Shown here: positions 1 through 11,700 of the stretch, piece by piece
Numbering within the stretch: position 1 is the stretch's first letter
Layout: the number at the start of each line of letters is the position of its first letter
Source: Conus ventricosus
Taxonomy: Eukaryota > Mollusca > Gastropoda > Neogastropoda > Conidae
Length of the DNA: 64,000 nucleotides
Direction: 5' to 3'
NCBI GenBank assembly: GCA_018398815.1
Contig: CM031626.1
Span: forward strand, 42,674,933 to 42,738,932
Program-made: the position numbers and the translations under genes
Notes under the pieces: generated by a model
Databases searched by the model: none
Told to the model about the DNA's origin: nothing
Seen by the model: only the letters and a program-made list of their open reading frames with translations

Positions 1-319
1 CTACATCAAAACGTTATGCTGTGTCAGACCAGTTGACATAGGCTAGAACACCAAGGCTACATTAAAATGTTGTTATGCTCTGCATAGTTATGCGGGGATG
101 GTCTTCAGTCGTGACAAGCTCCTAGCATAACACCATCAGTCTCCAAAATCCCTGGAAGTCGGAGTGTGGCTGCCCATGTGGCAGGGTAATCAAAAATGGT
201 CACACACGTTATGTTCTCATCCCTAGCTGATGCGTTTGTACCATAGTATTCAAGTGCTGTGGCTGTTCAGATATCCCTGGAGTCTTTTAGCCAGGTATGA
301 CAACAACAACAACAACAAC

Positions 320-450
320 AATTTCAGTTCAGTATAGTTTTGTTACCACCCGGACTGCCTAGAGTTCCGCCCAGAGTTAAGTTTGTTACTGGGGAAACTG
401 GGACCACACAGTTGAGTTTCATCCACTAAATGGATGCGTCTCTGAGAGTG
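320..450 (+). repeat. Fragment of a SINE body
   Basis: The stretch containing GGGACCACACAGTTGAGTTT matches the 3' body of the tRNA-headed SINE at 21615-21930, which has GGGACCACACAGTCGAGTTT. No tRNA-like head is visible here. Confidence 0.6.
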
Positions 451-625
451 TTACCCAAATTTCTTGACCAACACTGCAGGTGTCTGTCTCTTGGGCCTGG
501 TCGACTTGAGGATATGTACTGTGAAAGTAAGCATAGAGTATACAGCCCTGTGATGCAGTCTCAGACCAGATTAGAAAATCTGTAGCATCATCTTCATCAT
601 CATCATTCTCAGCGTTCAGCAAAAA

Positions 626-702
626 ATTAACGTGGTGACAGCCCTGATGTGGCCCTTTGCGGTCGGCTGGGCTATAAGCAACATTATCTTATCTTACCCA
701 TT
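626..702 (-). repeat. Interspersed intronic repeat ending in AAGGTAAG-like sequence, copy 1
   Basis: It contains TGACAGCCCTGATGTGGCCC and GGCTGGGCTATAAGCAACAT. The same sequence recurs at 12545-12622, 14738-14812 and, inverted, at 35077-35118, 37680-37790 and 38020-38100. It is an interspersed element of this genome; its class is unknown. Confidence 0.7.
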
Positions 703-734
703 AAAAAAAAAAAGGTCTCAAAGTCTGTGGCCCT

Positions 735-1250
735 TCATGCCCTGCTGTTACGGTGACCTCAGTTTTGACGTCCTGTCCACATCTGTGGCCTTGCTTTGAT
801 TCTGTTGGGGTTAGGGGCATTGGCAAATTCATGGGGACTGTTGTTGGACGTACGTACTGGTGCCCTCCAGAGGGAGAGCTCACTTGCGCCGGCTCCGCGA
901 CTAAGCAATTATTGTCGTCAGTCGGGGGCTTAGTAGGTGGTGTCCTGCATATGTTGGATCAGAACAGGCGCCACTGAACACCACCGAAGTGACCCGGCAG
1001 CAGTGCACTGCCGATGGATTGCCTCTTGTCGACTTGACATTGACTGCTTTTCTGGATCCTCTTCACCACCGACGGACAGGTCTCCACAATCAGTAAGCTG
1101 AGTATTCTGAGACTGCTCCCTGTGGATTGCTGGTGCCAGGGCTGTGGTTATGATAGGGGGTTCGGAATGAGCGCCATGAATGCAGTGCTACTGAGATGGC
1201 ACAGAAGAGGGGACAGCAAAAAAAAAAAAAAAGCCCTAAAAAAGCACTAA
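735..1250. repeat. Composite interspersed repeats
   Basis: 735-800 resembles 21622-21680 (CCTGCTGT..CGACCTCAGTTT). 945-1050 (TTGGATCAGAACAGGCGCCA) resembles 3175-3240 (TTGGGTCAGAACAGGTGCTA). 1106-1200 (GACTGCTCCCTGTGGATTGC) resembles the 116-bp unit at 3265-3540. No gene lies here. Confidence 0.6.
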
Positions 1251-1275
1251 AGCATGGCCAGCCGAGCTTTGAACA

Positions 1276-1361
1276 CTGTGACTTGACTTGACTCCGGTTC
1301 ACTGACTGTGTGTGTAACCTGTGACTTGATTTGACTCCGGTTCACTGACTGTGTGTGTAAC
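1276..1361 (+). repeat. Two 43-bp tandem copies just upstream of exon A
   Basis: Both copies contain TGACTCCGGTTCACTGACTG and differ at one base or so. They sit within the polypyrimidine/branch region of the exon A acceptor. Confidence 0.85.
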
Positions 1362-1379
1362 TGTCGCACCTTGCCTCAG

Positions 1380-1544
1380 GTGACAAGTTCCACATGTTCG
1401 AGCCGAACAGACTGACGGTGGATGAACCTGCCTACCTGGAAGTCCGCAACGTTTCCCTGGATGATGAACACACCTACCTGTGCAACATCAACATCCGCGA
1501 CCTGGGCAAATCCCACGCCCATTACATCAATGTTGTCGTCACTG
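1380..1544 (+). CDS. Exon A: C-terminal half of an Ig domain (probably Ig2)
   Basis: The acceptor is TTGCCTCAG and the donor is GTATGT. The exon enters in phase 1 and leaves in phase 1. It translates without a break: [19 protein letters not shown], then [20 protein letters not shown] and a final strand ending HYINVVVT. The D-x-x-x-Y-x-C signature (DEHTYLC) is the F strand of an Ig domain, so the B-strand cysteine must come from an exon upstream of the window. The acceptor is preceded by two near-identical 43-bp copies (1276-1361). Confidence 0.88.
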
Positions 1545-4500
1545 GTATGTTCACCACAGCATTGACAGATATCTGTTTTGTGTGAGTGGGAAAATGCAAA
1601 TGGTTGTGTTTCTGTGGTGTATGTGCGTTGGATTTTGTAATGCAAGTACCACCATTTTTATAGGTTTTGTAGTGTTTACACTTATAGCTGGTAACATCAA
1701 TGTGTGATGCTCATTCTCACCATTAGCATTGTAATTATCCTGTAATATCATTAGCATCTTTATGATCATTACTGTCATGCGCTTGTAACAATGAAGAGTA
1801 ATCAGAGTGTTCATGCAGATCAGTAGTGGGACATTTCTTCACTGTCTACTGTATCTTCGTCATAGTTGTAACCAGTGTTAGACTGTCCTAATATAATGAC
1901 AGAGCCATTGTGTACATGGATATATATGTGGCAGTGTGTGTGTGTGTGTGTGCATGCATGTGTGTGCCACCATATGTCAGCTCACTTTCATGCAGGTCTC
2001 TGTGTCTTTGTAAATATCTCCTTTTGTGTGCGTGCATGAGCAAGTGTTTGTTTATTTCTTTTCCTACCATAGTTCCTCCCACATTTACCAACGGAATGAG
2101 TGCACAGCCCTTGGAACCGCTGGAGGGCCAGCGTGTGGAAATGTCATGCAAAGCTGAGGGTATCCCTCCACCCCGCTACAACTTCACCAAGTACTCTGAT
2201 GCTTCCAGAATGGTGAGTAGCAAGTCCTCTTACACAACAAAAAAGAAGCCATTAAAAAAAAGAAACAAGATGCAAAGCATATAAACGTACTCCCAGTTTA
2301 GATCTATCTTGAGTATGCATGTAAAAAAATGTCACGATCAAACTTGCATCATATTAAAAAAAAAACCCTGTCACAATCAAACATGCGTCATAATGTCACT
2401 GAGATAAGAAATCATCGAAGTACTTTCAGAGATATTCCATAACGAAAAAGAATCGTTTTGGGTTGTTATAGCCGTTAGTAATGGCTATTCTGATGAAATA
2501 AAACATTGGGCATCATCCGTGACCCATAATGAACATACCTACAAATTTTCAGGAAGATCGGCCCGGAAGTTTTGTCTGGAGCGAGTGGAACACATTTTGA
2601 CCACGGACAGACAGACAGACAGACTGACAGACAGCATTTCTTCATTCCCATTATAAAATACTCCCTGTTGTATAAGAACTGGGAGTACAAAAACATACTC
2701 TTCATGTCCTTGTTTTAAATCGATTGGGAGTATCTAACACAGACGGGATGTCATTTTGGTTTTGAATTTGATTTGTGAAATTCTTTGAACATAAGCGTTC
2801 CAGGATACAGTATGAGAGTAAGTGTAAAGTATCGCCAGAGACTCCGCTGTAAACTAGATCTCCATTGTACTGGAATCCTCATCCTCATCATCAATGTGTA
2901 GAAGTAATCTCTTAAGTTCTGTCTCAGATTCTGTGGTCACTCTTGTCCTGCACTCATGCCAACCTCACCTTCTGTTTCCTCTCTCTACCTGTGCCACTGG
3001 TGAATTTGTGTCAAGGTGGTCTGTATCAGCAGGTTTATAGGGATTCGGGTGAATTTGTGTGAAGGTGGTCTGTATCAGCAGGTTTATAGGGACTCATCAG
3101 GTGAATGCCGTCGGGGCTGTCTGGAAGGGGACGTTTACTCAGGCTGGCTCCATGCGAAAGCAGTTGCTTCATGTTGGGTCAGAACAGGTGCTACTGAACA
3201 ACCACCTTAGTGACCCTGCACTCAGTAGTAGTGCTGTGCTTTCTCTGGTTGGTTGCCTGATGACAACCTGACATCAACTGCTCCCTGTGGATTGCCAGTG
3301 CCAGGGGGACATGCCGGGGTGTGGCTGTGAAATGGGGATTGGGAATGAGCAGCATGCGAGTCATTTGGTGGCCGCATGATGGCTTGACATCGACTGCTCC
3401 CTGTGGATTGCCAGTGCCAGGGGGACATGCCGGGGTGTGGCTGTGAAATGGGGATTGGGAATGAGCAGCATGCGAGTCATTTGGTGGCCGCATGATGGCT
3501 TGACATCAACTGCTCCCCGTGGATTGCTGATGCCAGGATTGGGATGAGGCTAGTTGGGATGTTGCTTTGAACTGGAAACCATGCTGAGCATAAATGGAGT
3601 GGGGGGGGGGGGGGGGGGGGGGGGGGAGCATAGAAGATGAGACAGCATTAAAAAAACAACAAAAAGAATATCAAGTTTTGTCATCTTTCTGATCCAGGCT
3701 GGTGAGTCCATTTTTGACTTTTCCTCCTCATTCATGCTTAGTGGAGAGTCGGTGCCCGAACTCCGAGTGTGGCAGATTTCCACAGACTGTTAGCTGTGAG
3801 GACAGTTTCAACCGTAGAGAGAGATGGTTCTGTTTGCCTCTTCAGCCTGAGTACCACAATAACCTCGTTTATGCAATCGAATTTAGCATTTGAGACTACA
3901 GAAGAAATAAAGAAAGAAGAAACAGAACTGACAAAAACAGCTCTTTTTAGTCATTGAAATCCTTGGTCAGTGTGACTTTTTGATATCAACTTTTGCTAAA
4001 GCGGAAGTCCTGCCAACAAGAGAGAGACGTGGCCATACTTTAATACCCTAAAAATGGGATATGCTGCAGACAGTTCATTGCTTTTGAAAAAAAGAAATTG
4101 TCAGCATATCTGAAAGGGTGTCAGCTAAAGGGGGGAAATGTAAGATAATAATCAATTCTGGAATACCAAAGGATGTAACCAAAGCTTTTTTTGATTAAGT
4201 GGTCAAAACTCTGATAGTGACACAGCAGAGTGCATGGTCTTCTCTGCCAGGTGTGCTTATAACACCCTGATGTTGACGGCTGTCTGAACACTGGTGGTGC
4301 TGTGATGCTTATAACACCCTGATGTTGACGGCTGTCTGAACACTGGTGGTGCTGTGATGCTTATAACACCCTGATGTTGACGGCTGTCTGAACACTGGTG
4401 GTGCTGTGATGCTTATAACACCCTGATGTTGACGGCTGTCTGAACACTGGTGGTGCTGTGATGCTTATAACACCCTGATGTTGACGGCTGTCTGAACACT

Positions 4501-5681
4501 GGTGGTGCTGTGATGCTTATAACACCCTGATGTTGACGGCTGTCTGAACACTGCTGGTGCTGTGATGCATATAACACCCTGATGTTGACGGCTGTCTGAA
4601 CACTGCTGGTGCTGTGATGCATATAACACCCTGATGTTGACGGCTGTCTGAACACTGGTGGTGCTGTGATGCTTATAACACCCTGATGTTGACGGCTGTC
4701 TGAACACTGCTGGTGCTGTGATGCATATAACACCCTGATGTTGACGGCTGTCTGAACACTGCTGGTGCTGTGATGCATATAACACCCTGATGTTGACGGC
4801 TGTCTGAACACTGCTGGTGCTGTGATGCTTATAACACCCTGATGTTGACGGCTGTCTGAACACTGCTGGTGCTGTGATGCTTATAACACCCTGATGTTGA
4901 CGGCTGTCTGAACACTGCTGGTGCTGTGGTGCATATAACACCCTGATGTTGACGGCTGTCTGAACACTGCTGGTGCTGTGATGCTTATAACACCCTGATG
5001 TTGACGGCTGTCTGAACACTGCTGGTGCTGTGTGCTTATAACACCCTGATGTTGACGGCTGTCTGAACACTGCTGGTGCTGTGGTGCATATAACACCCTG
5101 ATGTTGACGGCTGTCTGAACACTGCTGGTGCTGTGATGCTTATAACACCCTGATGTTGATGGCTGTCTGAACACTGCTGGTGCTGTGGTGCAAGGCAATG
5201 GACTTGGCGTGGCTATGTGCAGGAAAAACTGTAACACAGGGATGCAGACATGCCATATGTCCATTTTTTTCTGTTTTTTTCTTCATCTTCACCCATACCC
5301 CAAAATTTATCACGCTGAATCTCCCATACCCACCTTACCCATTTCTCTTCCAAATGAATTATGAAATGAAAATAAAAGTCTCAGGATTTTAAAAAAAAAA
5401 CAGTAACAGGGGTGTTGAACATGGATCCAGTCAAACAAGGAAGTATTTCTTTCCTCTGTATTTCCAGCCATCTGAGCCTGTAATATTAGCATGGCGTGTT
5501 AAAACAGAAACCTGGTTTGAAGCCTGCTCTTCTCCCTGGCTGTCGGTTTCACCACAGCTGTTAATTGGTCACTGAAAGAAACAAAAAGAATGTTTGAATA
5601 GCATGCTTTTAGTGGATTCATACATCATTCATGGTGTCATCCATCGTCAGTGTTATAACTCATGGTTCAACAGAATGTGTA

Positions 5682-5753
<72 letters not shown>

Positions 5754-8700
5754 ATATGAGAACGGGCATGGTTCAAATAGCTTGCTTGTAAAGATTTGGC
5801 ACTTTGTGTCATTTTGAAATGAGAGGAAAAGAGAGAGAGAGAGAGAAGTGTGTGAGTGTGGGTGTGTGAGAGAGAGAGGGATAAAAAAGAGTTGAAAGTC
5901 AATAAACAGAGAGGAGACAAATTTTGTATGTTAACTTCTGTTTGTTTGCACCAAGTTTTCTGCTCTAGATGCAGCTTCTGTGGTCATCAAGACTGTAAGC
6001 AACATCAGGGTTCCCACTTCTCCATGAAGTAATTGATTTCAGAGAAATGTAAAGATGATAAACCATGAAGAGAGAAAAAAAAATGAGGGGGGTGGGGGTG
6101 GGGGGAGTGGAAGTGGAATGTATGAAATGCTGGTCATATTTTTGAAAATGTTAGCAGAAGGTACTGATGTCCCCATTTTATATGCTCAGTTGAAGGCAAG
6201 ATGATGTCATGCTTTTATGAATCAACAACTTGCTACAAAAGTGAAATAATCAACAAGAAACTGTAAAAACAAGCGATCCAGGTTGAGATTGGACTTAAAG
6301 AGTATTTTACACATCACTCAATGCTTAGATTTACATCAGACTGCACCATTGGAAATGAAAATCTGTTTTTAAATGTCAGCAGAGGCATGGAAGGCTAAGG
6401 AGACGTCGCCTGGGATCCCTTAGAATTTCAGGGATTTTCAGTTTTCTTTGGAGGGAACTCTGAATGTGAACTGAACCCATTCCCTCGTTTGGAGAATGAA
6501 CCAGTGTATCCGTGTGTCTACAGGATGGTGAGGTGGTTTTGGAGAACAGCACGGTGGGCAATTACATCATCAAGGACGTGAAGAGAGGCGATGAAGGCCT
6601 GTACGATGTGCACAGCCATGAATCAGGGAGGCAGCGAAAACGTCTCCGTGGAAATCAACGTCCGAGGTCAGCGACAGAGAGAGAAAGAGAAGAAGGGGCT
6701 TTTGGCAATGGAAGGAAAAGGGAGGGGGAGGGGGGGGGGGGGGGGTGATGAAAAATAGAGAAGGAAGGAAGGTCAAGGGAACTGGAGGAAAAGAAAGGTA
6801 GGGGAGGGATGGAAAATATTTACTGGGAAGGAAGAAAAGATACAGAAAAGAGCAAAGAGAGGGAAGAAAAAGATAAGAGAAGAGGGAAGGATACAGAGAA
6901 AGGGAAAGAGAAAGAACAGAAGAGAGGAGGGGGGGAGGGGAAAGAGAAGAAAGAAAAGGGAAGAAAAGAAAAAAAAGAGAGAGGTAAAAGATAGTGAAAG
7001 GAAGGAGGAAAGAGGTAAAGAGATACGACAGGGAAGAGAAAGGGAAGAAAAGAAGAAAAAAAGAGAGAGAGGTAAAAAGATAGTGAAAGGAAGGAAGGAA
7101 AGAGGTAAAAGATGGAAGCAGGCAGGGTGGAAAGAGAAAAGGACAGGAAAATTGAAAGAAAAGGAACAGGAAAGAGATGGGGGAGGGGGTATATGGAAAA
7201 AACACACACCAGGGGACAGAAAAGAGGAAAGGAAATTGAGGATGGGAGACAGAGAGAGAGGGTAAAAAATATCTTTAGAAACCAAAGGAAGGAAAAGAGA
7301 TGAAAAAAAGTGGGGGAGGGGGGGGGGGGGGGGGGGGAGTCATAAATGAGAAAAAAGGAATATATAGAAATGGAGGAAGCAGGACAGGAGTAGTTGAACA
7401 GGGGAAAGAGATATGGAAAGAAGTAGATGGAAGGGGGGTGGGGTGGGATTTGAAAAGAGATAGAGAGAGGAGAGATATAGGATAGGAAAACAGATGGAGA
7501 AATAGGCAGATAGACAGGAAAGGGATCGGAAAGGAAAAGGGATGGAGCATGAGCAAAGAAAGAGATGGGAAACGAATAAGGAAGAGAACAGGCAAAGAGA
7601 AAAGAAAGGAAAGAGATAGAGCAGGGGCGAAGAGATAGGAAAGGAAAAGAGATGGAGAAAGGGGAAATAGAAAGGAAAGGAAGAATAGGGAGTGGAAAGG
7701 AACAGAGGTAGAGCGGAGAAAGTGATAGGGGGAAAAGACAGAAGAAGCAACGAGAATGAGAAGAAGAATCTCTCTTTCTTCTCATTTCGTTGCTTCTTCT
7801 GTCTTTTGTCTATCTCAGACAAGGGGCAGGGGATGGGAAAAGAAAAGAGTGGAAAAGAATGGAAATGAAAAGAAGGGGGCGGGGAACAATTAAAAGGAAA
7901 GAAAACGAGACTGGAAATGAAAGGGAAGAGAAAAGAGAAAGAAAGAGGAAAGTAACAGAATAGGAAAAAATGGTCAGGAAAGGAACAGAGCAGAGAAAGA
8001 GACAGGAAGGAAGAGAGAGAAAAGGGGCAAAGAGAAAGAAAAGGAAAAGAGACTGGAAAGGAAAAGGGGTCGTGCACAGAAAGAAAATAGTAAAGGAGAA
8101 GATATATAGAAGAAGAAATTGGTGGGATACGAAAAGGGTTGGGGGGGGGGGGGGGGGGGGGGGGGCGTAGGGGTAGGGTAGGAAAGAGATAGGATATGCA
8201 AAGAGAGAGAGAAGGGAAAGAGACGGGAAAGGGCAAGATATTGTGGAGGGGAAAAAATGAAAACAGTTAGAAAAAGGGGAAAGAGATAGGAAAGGGCAAG
8301 AGATCGTGGAGGGGAAAAAATGAAAACAGTTAGAAAAAGGGGAAAGAGATAGGAAAGGAAAAATCATGAAAGGAAGAAAGAGAGAAGAAAGGATGAAGAA
8401 TGGATGAGGAAAGGGAAAATCATGAAAGGAAGAAAGAGAAGAAGGGATAAAGAAACAGATGAGGTGGGAGTAAAAAAGGAGAAGGGAAAAAAAAGACAGC
8501 AGCAAAGGAAAAGAGAGGGAAGGGGAAAGAGCAATGAAAGGAAAGAAAGAAGAAAACGACAAAAAGAGAGAAAGAAAAAGAAAAAGATAGGGAAGGGGAA
8601 CAGAAGGAGAAGGATGGAGAAGAGAGAAAAGAGAAAGAAAATAAAATAGATTAGAAGATGAGAGAGAGAAAGAAAGAAAATAGATAAAGAACGGAAAGAG

Positions 8701-11700
8701 AGGAAGAAAGGAAAATAGATTTAGAAGAAGAGAGAGAGAGGTGGTGGGAGACGGAACTAAGGAGATACAGAGGGGGAAAGAGAGTTAGAAAGAGAGAGAA
8801 GGAGAAAGAAAAAATAAAAGGCAAAAGGGATAAGGAAAAAGAGGGAAGACGGGGAAAGAGAGGAAAGGGGGAGAAAGAGGGAAGGACAGAAAACACAGAG
8901 AAATAGGAAAGAGGGAAGGACAGAAACACAAAGAAAGGGGAAAAGAGGAGGGAAAGAAAACACAGAGAAAGGGGAAAGAGAGGAGGACAGAAAACACAGA
9001 GAAATGGGGAAAGAGGGAAGGACAGAAAACACTGAGAAAGGGGAAAAAGAGGAGGAAAGAAAACACAGAAAAGGTGAAAAAGAGGAGGAAAGAAAACACA
9101 AAGAAAGGGGAAAGAGAGGAGGAAAGAAAACACAGAGAGAAGGGGGAAAGAGAGGAGGAAAGAAAACACTGAGAAAGGGGAAAGAGAGAGGAAAAAACCA
9201 CAGAGAAAGGGGAAAGAGGGAGGAAAAAAACCACAGAGAAAGGGGAAAAGAGAGGAGGAAAAAAAAAATAGAGAAAGGGGAAAGAGAGGAGGAAAAAAGC
9301 ACAGAGAAATGGAAAAGAAGAAGGAAAGAAACACATAGAAAGGGGAAAGAGAAAGGAGGAAAGAAAACAAAGAAAGGATAAGAGAGGAGGAAAGAAAACA
9401 GAGAAAGGGAAAGAGAGAAGGAAAGAAAAACACAGAAAGGGGAAAGAGAAAGGAAAGAAAACACAGAGAAAGGGGAAAGAGAGAAGGAAAGAAAACACAC
9501 AGAAAGGGGAGAAAGAGGAGGACAGAAAAACAAAGAAGGGAATAAAGAGAGAAGAAAAGAAAACGCAAAGAAAGGGAAAGAGGGAAGGAAAGAAAACACA
9601 GAGGGGAAAGAGAGGAGGAAAGAAAGAAAAAAAGAGAAGGGGAAAGAGGAAGGAAAGAAAACACTGAGAAAGGGGAAAGAGAGGAGGAAAGAAAACACAC
9701 AGAAAGGGAGAAAGAGGAAGGAAAAGAAACAACAGAGAAAGGGGAAAGAGAGGAGGACAGAAAAACACAAAGAAAGGGGAAAGAGAGGAGGACAGAAAAC
9801 AGAGAAAGGGGAAAGTGAGAAGGATAGAAAGCAGGGAAAGAGGGAAAGAAGAAAGGAAAGAAAACACAGAGAAAGGGGAAGAGAGGAGGACAGAAAACAC
9901 AAGAAAGGGGAAAAGAGGGGAGGAAAGAAAACACAGAGAAAGGGGAAAGAGAGGAGGACAGAAAACACAAAGAAGGATAGAGAGAAGGAAAGAAATAGCA
10001 AAGAAAGGGGAAGAGAGGACGGAAAGGAAAACACAAGAAAGGGGAAAGAGAGGAGAAAGAAAACACAAAGAGAGGAGGAAAGAAAACACAAAGAGAGGAG
10101 GAAAGAAAACAAGAGAAAGGGGAAAAGAGAGAAGGAAGAAAAACAGAGAAAGGGGAAAAGAGAGAAGGACGAAAACACAGAGAAAGGGGAAAGAAGAGAA
10201 GGACAGAAAACCAGAGAAAGGGGAAAGAGAGAAGGAAAGAAAAACACAGAGATAGGGGAAAGAGAGGAGGAAAGAAAAACACAAAGAAGGGGAAAGAGAG
10301 GAGGAAAGAAAACAAGAGAAAGGGGAAAGAGAGAAGGAAAGAAAACACAAAGAAGGGGAAAAGAGGGGAGGAAAAAACACAGAGAAAGGGGAAAGAGAGA
10401 AAGGAAAGAAAACACAGAGAAAGGGGAAAAGAGAGAAGGGAAAGAAAACACACGAAAGGGAAAGAGAGAAGGAAAGAAAACACAGAGAGAGGGGAAAAGA
10501 GGAAACGAAAGAAAACACATAGAAAGGGGAAAGAGAGAAGGAAAGAAAACCAGAGATAGGGGAAAGAGAGGAGGGAAGAAAACACAGAGGAAAGGGGAAA
10601 GAGAGAAGGACAGAAAACACAGAGAAAGGGGGAAAGAAGAAGGACAGAAAAACACAGAGAAAGGGGAAAGAGAGAAGGACAGAAAACACAGAGAAAGGGG
10701 GAAAGAGAGAAGGAAAGAAAACACAGAGATAGGGGAAAGAGAGGAGGAAAGAAAACACAAAGAAGGGGAAAGAGAGGGAAAGAAAACACAAGAAGGGGAG
10801 AAAGAGAGGATTAAAGAAAACACAGGAAGGGGAAAGAGGGGAGGAAAGAAAACAAGAGAAAGGGAAAGAGAGAAGGAAAGAAAACACAAAGAAAGGGAAA
10901 AGAGAGGAGGATAGAAAAGCAGAGAAAGGGGAAAGAGAGAAGGAAAGAAAACACAGAGGAAAGGGAGGAAAAAAAAGAGGGAGAAGGAAAGAAAAACACA
11001 CAGAAAGGGGAAAGAGAGAAGGAAAGAAAACACAGAGAGAGGGGAAAGAGGAGGAATCGAAAGAAAAACACATAGGAAAGGGGAAAGAGAGAAGGAAAGA
11101 AAACACAGAGATAGGGGAAAGAGAGAAGGGAAGAAAACACAGAGAAAGTGGACAGAGGGAAGGAAAGAAAACACAGAGAAAAGAGAAGGAAAGAAAACAC
11201 AGAAAGAAGGGAAAGAGGGATGGAAAGGTAGAGGCAAAGAAATGAGGAAAGACTGTGGGGAGCAAGAGTGTTAGTAAAGGAGATATATATGTTTGGATAT
11301 GTATATGTGGTGTGTGTGCACGCGCACATGAACATCTCTAGATCATGTGACACTTCCAGTATGCATTTGTGTAATGGTATGTTTGATTTTGAATTTGTTT
11401 AAATTAAGCATGGTTGATGTGTCAAGTGTATGTACTTTGGGGGTGTGTTGTGAGTGTGTGTGTGTGTGTGTGTGTGCATGTCAAAATATGTGAATGCACA
11501 TGCATGAGAGTTACTTCATTGGTCCGTGGTCTGCTGTAGAGATGAAGAAATTCCTGGGAAATCTGGACAGTGTGTCCTTTGAGGGTCAGGCCTGGAAGAG
11601 GTCCTAACCTGTGAAGGCTGTTTGCTGTGGTGCCTTATTTTTTTGTTTTTTTTATTTATCATTATATATTGTAAATAAGTTTTTTTGCCTTGGTTTTCTG

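Larger units (their letters stand above)
6670..11235 (+). repeat. Polypurine (GA-rich) tract of about 4.5 kb
   Basis: The + strand is almost only A and G for 4.5 kb, inside the intron between exons C and D. Poly(G) runs lie at about 6727-6746, 7319-7338 and 8140-8165. The long minus-strand frames rich in Ser, Phe, Leu and Pro are products of the composition. Confidence 0.95.

Noticed and set aside
4254..5190. CRISPR-like regular array
   Set aside because: The units are contiguous tandem copies with no variable spacers, and the host is an animal. The same holds for the 28-, 34- and 38-bp arrays.
8651..11353. Very long minus-strand open frames (up to 826 codons) rich in Ser, Phe, Leu, Pro and Cys
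   Set aside because: They are shadows of the polypurine minisatellite: stop codons are rare in such composition, all frames are open, and no domain or splice structure is present.
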